This document shows positions 53,880 to 62,351 of a stretch of 64,000 nt of DNA, in pieces. The translations under genes were made by a program, and so were the position numbers. The notes under the pieces were generated by a model. The model saw nothing but the letters and a program-made list of their open reading frames with translations, searched no databases and had not been told where the DNA came from. The DNA comes from an uncultured Paracoccaceae bacterium (lineage in GTDB: Bacteria > Pseudomonadota > Alphaproteobacteria > Rhodobacterales > Rhodobacteraceae). Within the stretch, counting starts at the first letter, position 1; each line of letters opens with the position of its first letter. The stretch spans positions 186,001-250,000 of the forward strand of contig CAKSTR010000004.1 of NCBI GenBank assembly GCA_934500835.1, given 5' to 3'.

Positions 53880-55210
53880 CCAGGCAACAGGCTCCGCCTA
53901 GCATCCTTGGTCAGTGATATGGAGATACCAAGAATCAACCAGTAGTAGAAAGAGAAGCCTCTGACCTCAAGGCATTGATTTAAGAAATTGAAGGCGACTG
54001 TTGACCAGAACAGGTATGGCAGAATGGCAATGATAGAATTGTGAAGTCCGGATGAAACCGGAAACTCGGGCAAAGCTTTCCTGTAGGACGAATACAGAAA
54101 CATCGCAAAGGTGAGAAGTCCGATAACGCCATAATAGGCCAAAAGTGCCAGCCAGTAGAGATCTTCAAAGATTTGGTCGAAGACGGCCAACAGCACATAG
54201 GGAACGGATGGGTATTCCTGCGCCACCACATCCATGATCGCCACACGGTCAGCTCCGAGTCCCAGAATGACATCACCGCTGGCCACCAGTTCGGGCAGAA
54301 AGAAGACGACAAGACCAAGCCGCTGGTTCAAAAGCACCTGAATGGTCTCGCGGCGGAACAAGGCGGTGATCGAAGAGTATTCATACTCTCCCTGATCCAG
54401 AGCCGCCGCGACGAAGGGCAGGATCGCGACAAGCGCGGGCATCACGCAGCCGAACACATAGAACCGAACCGGCAAGCGCGCGTGCCGCATCGCGAAAAGC
54501 AGCACGCCAACCAGTCCGACCAGGAAGACCGTTTTCGAGCCGGACAGATAGATCAGGACCAGCGCCAGACTGCCGACCACGATGGATTTCGGAAACCGGC
54601 GCGGCACCCGGATGTACAGGAAAAGGCCAATCAACAGGAAATAGGCATAGCCGATGGTATCCCCGAACGAACCGGCAATGTCGTTCAGCCCCTCGACCCG
54701 CGCGCCGGTAAAAGATTTCTCAAACCCGGTCAGAGTGTTGGTGTAGTTTCGTGCCGCAAGGAAATCACGCACCGCGATCCCGCCAAGCGCCTGCGCCACA
54801 CCAAGCGCCAGTTGGATGTAGAGACTGATGAAGACCAGCCGCAAAATGAAAGTCACCTGCCGCTCGGTCGGGCGCAGCCAGACCATGATATAGAGAAGCA
54901 AGGTGAAGCGCAGCAAGACAAAAACCTCGATCACATTTGACGCACCGACGTGATGGTCGAACAGCGACAGGATCAGGGGCTGAATCAGCGCCCAGCCCAG
55001 AAAGGCCGCCAGAAAGTAGCCGGGACCACCCAAGGAAGGCAGGCGCCCCCCGGCAAGCAGCCGGCAGGCGGCAATCTCAAGAAACAGCGCGACGACAATC
55101 AGGTCGGGCAGTTGTCTGGCCAGAAAGTAAAGCTCGTCCGAAAGCGGCAGAAGTTTCAGGAAAAACTCTTGCAGCGGGATGTAAACGATCAGGAAGCAGA
55201 TGCGCTTCAT
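53876..55210 (-). CDS. O-antigen ligase/polymerase-like membrane protein (Wzy/WaaL type)
   Basis: 444-residue integral membrane protein with about ten to twelve hydrophobic helices and a large loop before the last third (GLNDIAGSFGDTIGYAYFLLIG region and the hydrophilic RRETIQVLLNQ segment). This layout and its place in the operon fit a polysaccharide polymerase or ligase. Its codons are somewhat richer in A/T than its neighbours, as is common for these fast-evolving genes. Its ATG shares one base with the stop of the upstream half-glycosyltransferase. Confidence 0.85.
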   Translation of the reverse strand: MKRICFLIVYIPLQEFFLKLLPLSDELYFLARQLPDLIVVALFLEIAACRLLAGGRLPSLGGPGYFLAAFLGWALIQPLILSLFDHHVGASNVIEVFVLLRFTLLLYIMVWLRPTERQVTFILRLVFISLYIQLALGVAQALGGIAVRDFLAARNYTNTLTGFEKSFTGARVEGLNDIAGSFGDTIGYAYFLLIGLFLYIRVPRRFPKSIVVGSLALVLIYLSGSKTVFLVGLVGVLLFAMRHARLPVRFYVFGCVMPALVAILPFVAAALDQGEYEYSSITALFRRETIQVLLNQRLGLVVFFLPELVASGDVILGLGADRVAIMDVVAQEYPSVPYVLLAVFDQIFEDLYWLALLAYYGVIGLLTFAMFLYSSYRKALPEFPVSSGLHNSIIAILPYLFWSTVAFNFLNQCLEVRGFSFYYWLILGISISLTKDARRSLLPG

Positions 55211-55749
55211 CAGGCTGGAGCCCGGCCAGCGGGGACCGCCTGCGTCGTCCCCCTCCGGGCCGAGAAATCGACCCAGTTATTGATCACCTCAATCCGGTCA
55301 TCTGCCTGCCCATGGTCCAACAGGTAGCTCCGGATGTCATTGCTGCCCGTGACCAGCCAGTGAAACCGGCGCAGCACCATGCGGTCGAAGCGCGGATATT
55401 CCATCGCCTTCAACACCGTCTGCAGCGACACCAGCCTTGCGCGCGAGGGCGCCCCGATCACCAGACCGACCGCATTGCCGAAGACGGTCGTGGTGATCAC
55501 CGCATCCGGGCGCAGCCAGAGGTTGCGCAGGCAGGCCCGCGCCAGCCCCCACAACGCCGACAGCCGTTCGCCGTAGTTGACCACCTGCACCCTGACCGAA
55601 GGCGGCAGCCCGGCCTTTTCCACCACGACACCGCCGCCAAGGCTGATCCGCGTCATCTCGTGTCGCGGGGCCAGAAAGCGTGCCAGTTCCAAGACCTGCA
55701 ACTCGGCCCCGCCCAGACTGGCGCCGTAAAGGACCATGCAGATCTTCAC
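55210..55749 (-). CDS. Truncated GT4-type glycosyltransferase (N-terminal half only)
   Basis: 179-residue protein that begins like a full GT4 enzyme (KICMVLYGASLGGAELQVLELARFL) and runs through the acceptor domain to VTGSNDIRSYLLDHGQADDRIEVINNWVDF in outline, the point where the donor domain normally starts, and then stops after 15 more residues. The donor-sugar half is missing and the next gene follows at once, so there is no room for it downstream. It starts at a GTG at 55749 overlapping the flippase gene by 4 bases. It may be a decayed enzyme or a partner for another glycosyltransferase. Confidence 0.8.
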   Translation of the reverse strand: MKICMVLYGASLGGAELQVLELARFLAPRHEMTRISLGGGVVVEKAGLPPSVRVQVVNYGERLSALWGLARACLRNLWLRPDAVITTTVFGNAVGLVIGAPSRARLVSLQTVLKAMEYPRFDRMVLRRFHWLVTGSNDIRSYLLDHGQADDRIEVINNWVDFSARRGTTQAVPAGRAPA

Positions 55750-57101
55750 TGTCCGTGCTCCCCGTCGCGCAGGCCGACCAGACCCTGCTTCAGTGTCGCA
55801 GGTGTGACGAAGCAATTGATTCCCATCAGACGCCGGACTTTCCGGGCACAAAGCCATTTGTCCGCAACCATTGCGATGCCGATCCCCAGGACCGCGCCGC
55901 CCGTGCCAAAAAACGGGGTGAGGACGCCGATGAAGGTGATGGCGATCAGCGCGGTCAGCAGCGCCACGCGTAACGCCGCGCGCTCATTGCCGCTGAGGAC
56001 AAGGACGAAACCGCCGGGCCCGGCCAGCGCAAGCGCCAGATTTGCCAAGGCCAGAAGAACAAGCAAGCCAGCGCCCTCACGGAATTCAGGGCCGAAACTG
56101 GCCATTATCAACTCGGCGAAGACCACAAGCCCAAGGCACACCGGCAACAACGACAGTATTACCATCGTTGTGGCCCGGCTGACTGCGGCTTGCAGGGCCT
56201 CTGTGCCTGTCTGGCGCGCGGCAAGGATGCTAAAGGTGGGCGAGATCGCCGTCTGCACCGCGGCCGAGAAGAAGGCCAGCACGCTGGCAACCCGCAAGGC
56301 CGCCGCCATGATCCCGGTCTCGGCCGTGGGGACAAAGAAGGCGACATAGAACAACGGCAGCCAGGCCAGAAGCGGCCCATTGACCAGGTGGACCAGCAGC
56401 AAGGGCCGGCTGGAGGCGCGCAACTGATCGGGCGGAAACGCCTCGGCCGGGGCGGGATGCGGGGCCAGGCTGCGGTGCCACATCCACAGCCCCGCCACCG
56501 CCGTCGCCCCGGTTCCCGCCAGATAGGCAAGGCTTGCGCCAGATTCGCCCGCCAGGGTGACGGCGGGCCAGATCAGCGCCAGTGCGAAAACCGGGTAAAG
56601 CACCCCCGAAACCAGCATGGACCCGGTGATACGCCCGAGACCCTTCAGACATTCGCCGATCAGCATCATCAGCGACGAGGTGATGATCGCCGCCGCCATG
56701 AACATCAGATGCAGCACCGAGGCGCCGTCATCGTCAAAGGCGAGGTCGGCCAGCGGCACCGCCAGCAGGGCCAGCCCAACGGCCAGCACGGCCGAGGCGA
56801 TCAGGCATTGTCGCACCCCAAGCGCGAAAAGGCCGCGCACTTTGCCCCACTCTCCCGCCGCAGAACTGGTGGCGACAAAGCGCAGCAGGGAATTGTCCAG
56901 CCCCAGCCGGGCAAACACCGAAAGCGTCATCGTCAACGACAGCGCGAAATAGTAGTGGCCCGCGCCTTCGGCCCCGATCAGCCGGGCCAGCGCCACATTG
57001 AAGACCAGCGCGAAAGCGGCACCAAGCCCGCGCAGCACGAAGGCAGTGAGGGCGCCGAACAGCAGCCGGTTCCTGCCCGCCCTCATTCCGCGCCCCGCCA
57101 C
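55746..57101 (-). CDS. Polysaccharide flippase (oligosaccharide translocase, Wzx/MOP type)
   Basis: 451-residue membrane protein (446 if the ATG at 57086 is used instead of the GTG at 57101). About twelve to fourteen hydrophobic helices span the length, and the N-terminal region has FVLRGLGAAFALVFNVALARLIGAEGAGHYYF in outline, the usual pattern of MOP-family flippases. It would move lipid-linked oligosaccharides across the inner membrane. It is the first gene of the seven-gene operon, whose promoter should lie in 57102-57433. Confidence 0.9.
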   Translation of the reverse strand: MAGRGMRAGRNRLLFGALTAFVLRGLGAAFALVFNVALARLIGAEGAGHYYFALSLTMTLSVFARLGLDNSLLRFVATSSAAGEWGKVRGLFALGVRQCLIASAVLAVGLALLAVPLADLAFDDDGASVLHLMFMAAAIITSSLMMLIGECLKGLGRITGSMLVSGVLYPVFALALIWPAVTLAGESGASLAYLAGTGATAVAGLWMWHRSLAPHPAPAEAFPPDQLRASSRPLLLVHLVNGPLLAWLPLFYVAFFVPTAETGIMAAALRVASVLAFFSAAVQTAISPTFSILAARQTGTEALQAAVSRATTMVILSLLPVCLGLVVFAELIMASFGPEFREGAGLLVLLALANLALALAGPGGFVLVLSGNERAALRVALLTALIAITFIGVLTPFFGTGGAVLGIGIAMVADKWLCARKVRRLMGINCFVTPATLKQGLVGLRDGEHGQ

Positions 57102-57433
57102 TGATGATCAGCCCCGCTCGGGGAGCCGATCGCCAATTCGGCAAGGCGCGAAGGGGCTATCGCAGGGCCAATGATATGCCCGGGGTTGAGATTGCCATCT
57201 GCCAATCCCTGAACATGCAGAAGAATATCTGGTCTCATGAAAATAACTATGTTGGAAACGGTTGGGCCCTTATCCTTCCTCCCGGCGGCAAATGCAATTG
57301 CTTCATCTGTCCGCCATTCCTCGCAACCCCTTGTCAGCCGCGGCAGACCTTTCCCCGTTTTCGGCCGCCAAGTCGCCATTGCGCCGGGCCGGGGTGCGCA
57401 GGGCTGGCGGCCCTGCCCGGCCTGTGCGCTGCG
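57102..57433. other. Intergenic region with the exopolysaccharide operon promoter
   Basis: About 330 bases between the flippase gene and the end of the ModE-like gene. The central part (57180-57320) is relatively A/T-rich. No gene, hairpin or repeat stands out and I cannot place a promoter with confidence. A 98-codon open frame on the minus strand has no recognisable features. Confidence 0.4.
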
Positions 57434-58510
57434 TCAGCTGCGGGCGCGGAACACCTCGCGGATGGTCTTGATCACGCCGGGCTCCTTCACCTGATAGCCC
57501 GGCAGGGCCGAGATCGCGGCGGCGAACTCCGCCCCGCGCATCACCGCCAGAAGCCGCTCCATCGCCGGATGGTCAAGGATCAGGCGGCGGCAGAGAAAGA
57601 CGTAGTCCTCGGTCAGGAGCGGCACGAAATCCAGATTGAACTGCCGCGCCGCCGCCTCGACCCCGAAGGCCACATCGGCAAAGCCCGAGGCGACATAGGC
57701 GGCAACCGCGGCATGGGTGAATTCGGAATGCAGATAGCCGTTGATCGAGGTGGCGGCGATCTGGTGCTGCGACAGCATCTGGTCGAAAAGGATGCGGGTG
57801 CCGGAGTCCGGGTCGCGGTTGACAAAGCGCACCTCGGGCCGGGTCAGGTCCTCGACACGGGTGATGCCCATCGGATTGCCCTTGCCGACAATCAGCCCCA
57901 TCTCGCGCGTCACGAAGGAAATCACCCGGTGATCGTTGTTGTCCAGCCAGCCGCGGGTCATGGCGATGGTGCGCGCCCGCAATTCACCCTGCGGCAGGTG
58001 CATGCCGGCCAGATCGCAGGTGTCCTCGACCATGGAGACCAGCGAGTTGGAGTTCGAGACATAGCGGAAATCCACCGCGCTGTCGAAATCCCGCGCCAGC
58101 AACTCGCGCAGCTTCGGCACCGCAAAGCCGTGGCTGGCGCGCACCCGCAACACCAGCCGGCCTGACGACAGCGTCTGGTTCACCTCGGTCTGCAACTCCT
58201 GGCTGAGGTTCTGCAACAGGGGCCGCAGCCGCGCCTCAAGCCGTTCCGCCGCCCAGACCAGCTTGTCGCCGAAAGGGGTCAGGCTGGTGCCGCTGCCCTG
58301 CCGGCGTTCGACCAGAGGCATGCCGAAGAAGGCCGACCATTTCTCGATCAGGTTCCAGGCGTGGCGATAGGACATGCCCGCACGCGCCGCCGCGACCGAC
58401 AGTTTCCCGGTGCTGCGGATGTCGGACAACAGGTCCAGCGTGATCTCCAGCCCCCGCGTCTCTCCGCTGCGCTGGAAGCGCCAGACTGGCGCGATTTCAA
58501 CTTTTATCAT
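57434..58510 (-). CDS. ModE-like regulator with a periplasmic-binding-type effector domain
   Basis: 358-residue regulator. The N-terminal winged helix (residues about 15-110) is ModE/LysR-like: LDLLSDIRSTGKLSVAAARAGMSYRHAWNLIEKW in outline. The remainder is a type 2 periplasmic-binding-fold domain (FVNRDPDSGTRILFDQML, SGFADVAFGVEAAARQF) as in regulators related to molybdate and tungstate sensing. The ATG at 58510 has AAGGTGG upstream; an ATG at 58531 is possible. It is divergent from the aldehyde dehydrogenase and probably controls it. The ligand is not known. Confidence 0.87.
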   Translation of the reverse strand: MIKVEIAPVWRFQRSGETRGLEITLDLLSDIRSTGKLSVAAARAGMSYRHAWNLIEKWSAFFGMPLVERRQGSGTSLTPFGDKLVWAAERLEARLRPLLQNLSQELQTEVNQTLSSGRLVLRVRASHGFAVPKLRELLARDFDSAVDFRYVSNSNSLVSMVEDTCDLAGMHLPQGELRARTIAMTRGWLDNNDHRVISFVTREMGLIVGKGNPMGITRVEDLTRPEVRFVNRDPDSGTRILFDQMLSQHQIAATSINGYLHSEFTHAAVAAYVASGFADVAFGVEAAARQFNLDFVPLLTEDYVFLCRRLILDHPAMERLLAVMRGAEFAAAISALPGYQVKEPGVIKTIREVFRARS

Positions 58511-58715
58511 CCCATCCACCTTATGAACCATGCTTCATATCTTCTGCAGCCAAGTTCGGAATCGCATCTCACAACCCACAGCAAAGATACCGGAATACCA
58601 TATCATATTCCCAAAATATTCGCCCTGAGTAAGCATGTTCTCGTCCGGCTCAACCAATCCAGCGGAAGATGAGTCGCGCATAATATGAACAGGATTTCAT
58701 AAGCAGGAGGATGAC

Positions 58716-60173
58716 ATGCTTGACCGGAGAGCCAGCGCAGAACACCAGTTGCTGATCGATGGGCAGTTCCGCCCTGCGCTGTCGGGCCGCATGTTCGAGA
58801 CGCTGAACCCCGCCACCGGCGAGGTTCTGGCCCATGTGGCGGAAGCCGGGGTCGAGGATGTCGATCTGGCCGTCGCCTCGTCCCGCCGTGCGTTCGATGA
58901 GGTCTGGGGGCCAATGCGGGCCGCCGACCGGGGGGCGCTGCTGCTGCGCTTTGCCGAGGTGATCCGAAGCCACAGCGAAGAGCTGATCGAGCTGGAAAGC
59001 CTTGATTCCGGCAAGCCGGTCTCGGCCATCCGGCGCCAGGATCTGCCGGCGGTGATCGACACGCTGACCTATTACGCCGGCTGGGCCGACAAGATCACCG
59101 GCACCGTCACCCCCGCCCGCCCCGATGCGCTGACCTATACGCTGCGCGAACCTCTGGGCGTGGTCGGCGCGATCATCCCCTGGAACTTCCCGCTGATGAT
59201 CGGCATGTGGAAGATCGCGCCCGCCTTGGCCTGCGGCTGCACCGTGGTGCTGAAACCGGCCGAGATCACGCCGCTGACCGCGCTGAAATTGGGCGCGCTG
59301 GCGCTTGAGGCCGGGCTGCCGCCGGGCGTGCTGAACGTGGTGCCGGGTCTTGGCAAGGTTGCCGGCCAGGCCATCACCGACCATCCCGGCATCGACAAGG
59401 TCACCTTCACCGGATCGCCCGCGGTGGGGCGGCAGATCCTGCGGGGTGCGGCCGGAAACCTGAAGCGGGTGACGCTGGAACTGGGCGGCAAATCCGCCAA
59501 TATCATCTTCCCCGATGCCGACATCGACGCCGCCGTCCGCGCCGCCGGATCGGGCATCTTCTTCAACACCGGGCAGGTCTGCTCGGCCGGGTCGCGCATT
59601 CTGGCGCATGAAGCGATCTATGATCAGGTGGTTGAGAAGCTGGCCGCCCGCGCCACCGCGATGCGGCTTGGCAATCCGCTGGACTCGGGCACCTCGATGG
59701 GGCCGGTGGTGTCGGAGGTGCAGATGAACCGCATCCTGAACTATATCGAGATTGGCCGGCAGGAAGGTGCCACCGTCGTCACCGGCGGCGCGCGCCATGG
59801 CGACAAGGGCTATTTCATCCAGCCCACGGTCTTTGCCGGCGTGAAGCACGAGATGCGGATCTCGCAAGAGGAAATCTTCGGCCCGGTCGCCACCGTGATC
59901 CCGTTCAGGGATGACGATGACGCGATCCGGCTGGCGAATGGCACGGTCTACAGCCTTGCCGCCGGGGTGTGGACCGCCGACATGGCCCGCGCCCACCGCT
60001 TCACCCGCAAGCTGAAGGCGGGCACGGTCTGGGTGAACACCTACGGCCCGACCGACATCCGCCTGCCCTGGGGTGGCGCAGGCGACTCGGGCTTCGGGCG
60101 CGAGCATGGCGAGGAAGCCATCGACAACTTCACCGAACCCAAGGTGGTCTGGATCAACACCGGCCCCGCCTGA
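58716..60173 (+). CDS. Aldehyde dehydrogenase family protein
   Basis: 485-residue NAD(P)-dependent aldehyde dehydrogenase. IIPWNFPLMIGMWKIAPALACG lies near residues 153-174, the cofactor segment FTGSPAVGRQI near 231-241, catalytic Glu255 in LELGGKS and catalytic Cys289 in GQVCSAGSR; EEIFGPV is also present. Length and motifs are complete. The downstream formyltransferase resembles the N-terminal domain of ALDH1L1, while this protein resembles its C-terminal domain, so they may cooperate. AGGAGGA precedes the ATG. Substrate unknown. Confidence 0.93.
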   Translation: MLDRRASAEHQLLIDGQFRPALSGRMFETLNPATGEVLAHVAEAGVEDVDLAVASSRRAFDEVWGPMRAADRGALLLRFAEVIRSHSEELIELESLDSGKPVSAIRRQDLPAVIDTLTYYAGWADKITGTVTPARPDALTYTLREPLGVVGAIIPWNFPLMIGMWKIAPALACGCTVVLKPAEITPLTALKLGALALEAGLPPGVLNVVPGLGKVAGQAITDHPGIDKVTFTGSPAVGRQILRGAAGNLKRVTLELGGKSANIIFPDADIDAAVRAAGSGIFFNTGQVCSAGSRILAHEAIYDQVVEKLAARATAMRLGNPLDSGTSMGPVVSEVQMNRILNYIEIGRQEGATVVTGGARHGDKGYFIQPTVFAGVKHEMRISQEEIFGPVATVIPFRDDDDAIRLANGTVYSLAAGVWTADMARAHRFTRKLKAGTVWVNTYGPTDIRLPWGGAGDSGFGREHGEEAIDNFTEPKVVWINTGPA

Positions 60174-60306
60174 CCCGATCTGCGCCGGAAGGGTGCTGGC
60201 GTGCGCCCTCCGATCACGCAGGGCGCGTCCGTCCCCCCGCTCCCGGACGGCGCGCCGGATTTCCCCGCCACCCTTCCCTCCGCCTCTCATCCCTGAGGGC
60301 ACACCT

Positions 60307-60349
60307 GCGGGCCCGTCGCTCACAACGTGACGGGGCGGGCCCGTCTTTT
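60307..60349 (+). terminator. Hairpin with T-rich end between the dehydrogenase and formyltransferase genes
   Basis: GGGCCCGTC (60309-60317) can pair with the GACGGGGCGGGCCC stretch (60329-60342), followed by GTCTTTTCC. It lies in the 202-base gap between the two genes and could end or attenuate transcription from the aldehyde dehydrogenase promoter. Confidence 0.5.
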
Positions 60350-60375
60350 CCAACCCATATCCTGAAGGACACCCC

Positions 60376-61338
60376 ATGCGTATCGCGATCATCGGCCAGC
60401 AGGCCTTCGGCAAGGCCGGTCTGGAGGCGTTTCTTGCCCGTGGCGACGATGTTGCCGCCGTCTTCTGCGCGCCCGAAAAGCCCGGCGCGAAGCCCGATCC
60501 CCTGCGGCTTGCGGCCGAAGAGAAGGGCGTGCGGACCTTCCAGCTGCCCAACCTGACCAGCCCCGAAGCCGCCTGGGCGCTGCGTGCGCTGGAGGTCGAT
60601 CTGGCCGTCATGGCCTATGTGCTGCAATTCGCCCCGCAGGGCTTCGTCTCGATCCCGAAGCACGGCGCGATCTGCTACCACCCCTCGATCCTGCCGAAAT
60701 ATCGCGGGCCAAGCGCGATCAACTGGCCGATCATCCGGGGCGAGACCGAAACCGGTCTGACCATCTTCCGCCCCAATGACGGGCTGGACGAGGGTGACAT
60801 CGTTCTGCAGAAAACCACTCCGATCGGCGCCGACGACACTCTGGGCACGGTCTATTTCGACCGGCTGTTCCCGATGGGCGTCGCGGCGATGCTGGAGGCC
60901 GCCGACCTGATCCTTGCCGGCAGGCATCGCGAAGTGGTGCAGGATGAAGCGCAGGCCAGCTATGAGGGCTGGTGCCGCGACGCCGAGGCGCGGGTGAACT
61001 GGTCGGCCCATGCGCAAGCGGTCCACGACCTGATCCGCGGCTGCGATCCCGCCCCCGGCGCCTGGACCCTGGTCCAGGGCGAAAAGGTGCGGCTGCACGA
61101 CAGCCGCCTGATCCCCGCCCGCCGCTTTGCCGATGTGCAGGGCAAACCGGGCACCATCGCAGCGATCGAAGGCGAAAGGGTCAGGATCGCCCTGCAGGGC
61201 GGCATGGTGGACCTTGGCCGCGTCCGCACCGCCGCCGGCCAGAAGCTGACCGCCGCCGCCTTCGTGCAGGGCGTGGGCCTTGGCATCGGCGATCCGCTGG
61301 AAAGCCTTGAGGCACCCCTGCGCACCGCCGCCGAGTGA
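60376..61338 (+). CDS. Formyltransferase related to the N-terminal domain of 10-formyl-THF dehydrogenase
   Basis: 320-residue protein with an N-terminal formyltransferase fold and a C-terminal Fmt-like domain. The catalytic His102 lies in YHPSILPKYRGPSAINW and the matching Asp138 in GLDEGD. The segments SYEGWCRDAEARVNW and IRGCDPAPGAWT are closer to ALDH1L1-type hydrolase domains than to methionyl-tRNA formyltransferase. It probably removes formyl from 10-formyl-THF, or transfers it to an unknown acceptor. ATG preceded by GAAGGA. A carrier domain, which links the two halves in ALDH1L1, is not encoded here. Confidence 0.85.
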   Translation: MRIAIIGQQAFGKAGLEAFLARGDDVAAVFCAPEKPGAKPDPLRLAAEEKGVRTFQLPNLTSPEAAWALRALEVDLAVMAYVLQFAPQGFVSIPKHGAICYHPSILPKYRGPSAINWPIIRGETETGLTIFRPNDGLDEGDIVLQKTTPIGADDTLGTVYFDRLFPMGVAAMLEAADLILAGRHREVVQDEAQASYEGWCRDAEARVNWSAHAQAVHDLIRGCDPAPGAWTLVQGEKVRLHDSRLIPARRFADVQGKPGTIAAIEGERVRIALQGGMVDLGRVRTAAGQKLTAAAFVQGVGLGIGDPLESLEAPLRTAAE

Positions 61339-61348
61339 CGGTGCAGGC

Positions 61349-61369
61349 GGGCGGGGACCGGACCCGCCC
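61349..61369 (+). terminator. Hairpin after the formyltransferase gene
   Basis: GGGCGGG (61349-61355) and CCCGCCC (61363-61369) with a 7-base loop, 11 bases after the stop and followed by GTCATCT. It lies between convergent genes. No long T run. Confidence 0.5.
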
Positions 61370-61460
61370 GTCATCTCCCCAATGCGGGCAGATAGCCCAC
61401 AGGGCTTGCCGGCTGCGACGGCGAAGTGCGCCACGCAGGCGGGCTGATGGCCCTGCGCCG

Positions 61461-62288
61461 TCAGGCCGCCGCCCGGCCCTCTTGCAAGAAGCGTTGCGGC
61501 GTGGTGCCGAACTGCGCCCGGAAGGCGGCAACGAAGGCCGAGGGGCTGTTCCAGCCCAGTGAAAACGCGATGGACGTGCTGCTTTCGCCGCGGTTCAGCG
61601 CGTCGATGGCAGCCAGAAGCCGCAGCCGATTGCGCCATTGACCGAAGGAAAGCCCGGTCTCGGCCCGGAACAGCCGCTCCAGCGTGCGCGGCGCCACCGC
61701 GACCATGCGGCCCAGATCGGCCAGGGGCCGCATGTCGGCCGGGTTGGCCGCCAGATAGCGGGTCATCCGCACAAGGCGCGGATCCTGCCCGCCCGGCAGG
61801 CTGAGCGGGGCCTCCTTCAGCCCCTCCAACTCGTCCAGCGCCACTTCGGCCAGATGCAGCGCCTGCCTGTCATAGATGCCCGTTGCCAGCCGTTCGGCCA
61901 ATCGCAGGATCAGTTCGCGCACGAAAGAGGTCAGCTCCAGCACCGCGCAGCCCTGCCCGCCAAGCCCCCTGCCCTGCCGTACCGGCCGCGAGGGATCGAC
62001 ATAGAGGTTCAGCATCTCGGCATCGGTCTCGGTGGCGAAGCGATGCGGCAGATCTCCGGGCACCCAGACTGCATGGCTGGGCGGGACCACCCAGACGCAG
62101 GCATGGCTGGTGACTTTGACCACCCCGCTCATCGCCCAGAGAAGCTGGCCACGCGGATGCGAATGTTCGCGGATCATCCGGCCGGCCGCGATTTCGCGCC
62201 CCTGGGTCAGCACCGGGCGCGCGGGGTCAAGGATATAGGCGGTGCCAAGCGGATCGAGGATTGGCGGGTTTTCGACATCTGTTGTCAT
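61461..62288 (-). CDS. AraC family transcriptional regulator with cupin sensor
   Basis: 275-residue regulator. The N-terminal cupin-like half has REHSHPRGQLLWAMSGVVKV and WVVPPSHAVWVPGDLPH. The C-terminal AraC double helix-turn-helix has LADLGRMVAVAPRTLERLFRAETGLSFGQWRNRLRLL in outline and IAFSLGWNSPSAFVAAFRAQFGTTP. The ATG at 62288 is chosen because upstream codons fall in the transporter gene region. It is divergent from the DASS-type transporter with a 63-base gap and is its likely regulator. Confidence 0.9.
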   Translation of the reverse strand: MTTDVENPPILDPLGTAYILDPARPVLTQGREIAAGRMIREHSHPRGQLLWAMSGVVKVTSHACVWVVPPSHAVWVPGDLPHRFATETDAEMLNLYVDPSRPVRQGRGLGGQGCAVLELTSFVRELILRLAERLATGIYDRQALHLAEVALDELEGLKEAPLSLPGGQDPRLVRMTRYLAANPADMRPLADLGRMVAVAPRTLERLFRAETGLSFGQWRNRLRLLAAIDALNRGESSTSIAFSLGWNSPSAFVAAFRAQFGTTPQRFLQEGRAAA

Positions 62289-62351
62289 TCTTGCAATCTG
62301 GCACAGGCTGCCTCGGAAGGCTAGCTTCCCCGGGATCAAAAGGACCGGGAC

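Noticed and set aside
57083..57379. A 98-codon minus-strand frame upstream of the flippase gene
   Set aside because: It overlaps the flippase start and shows no motif. It is more likely leader DNA.
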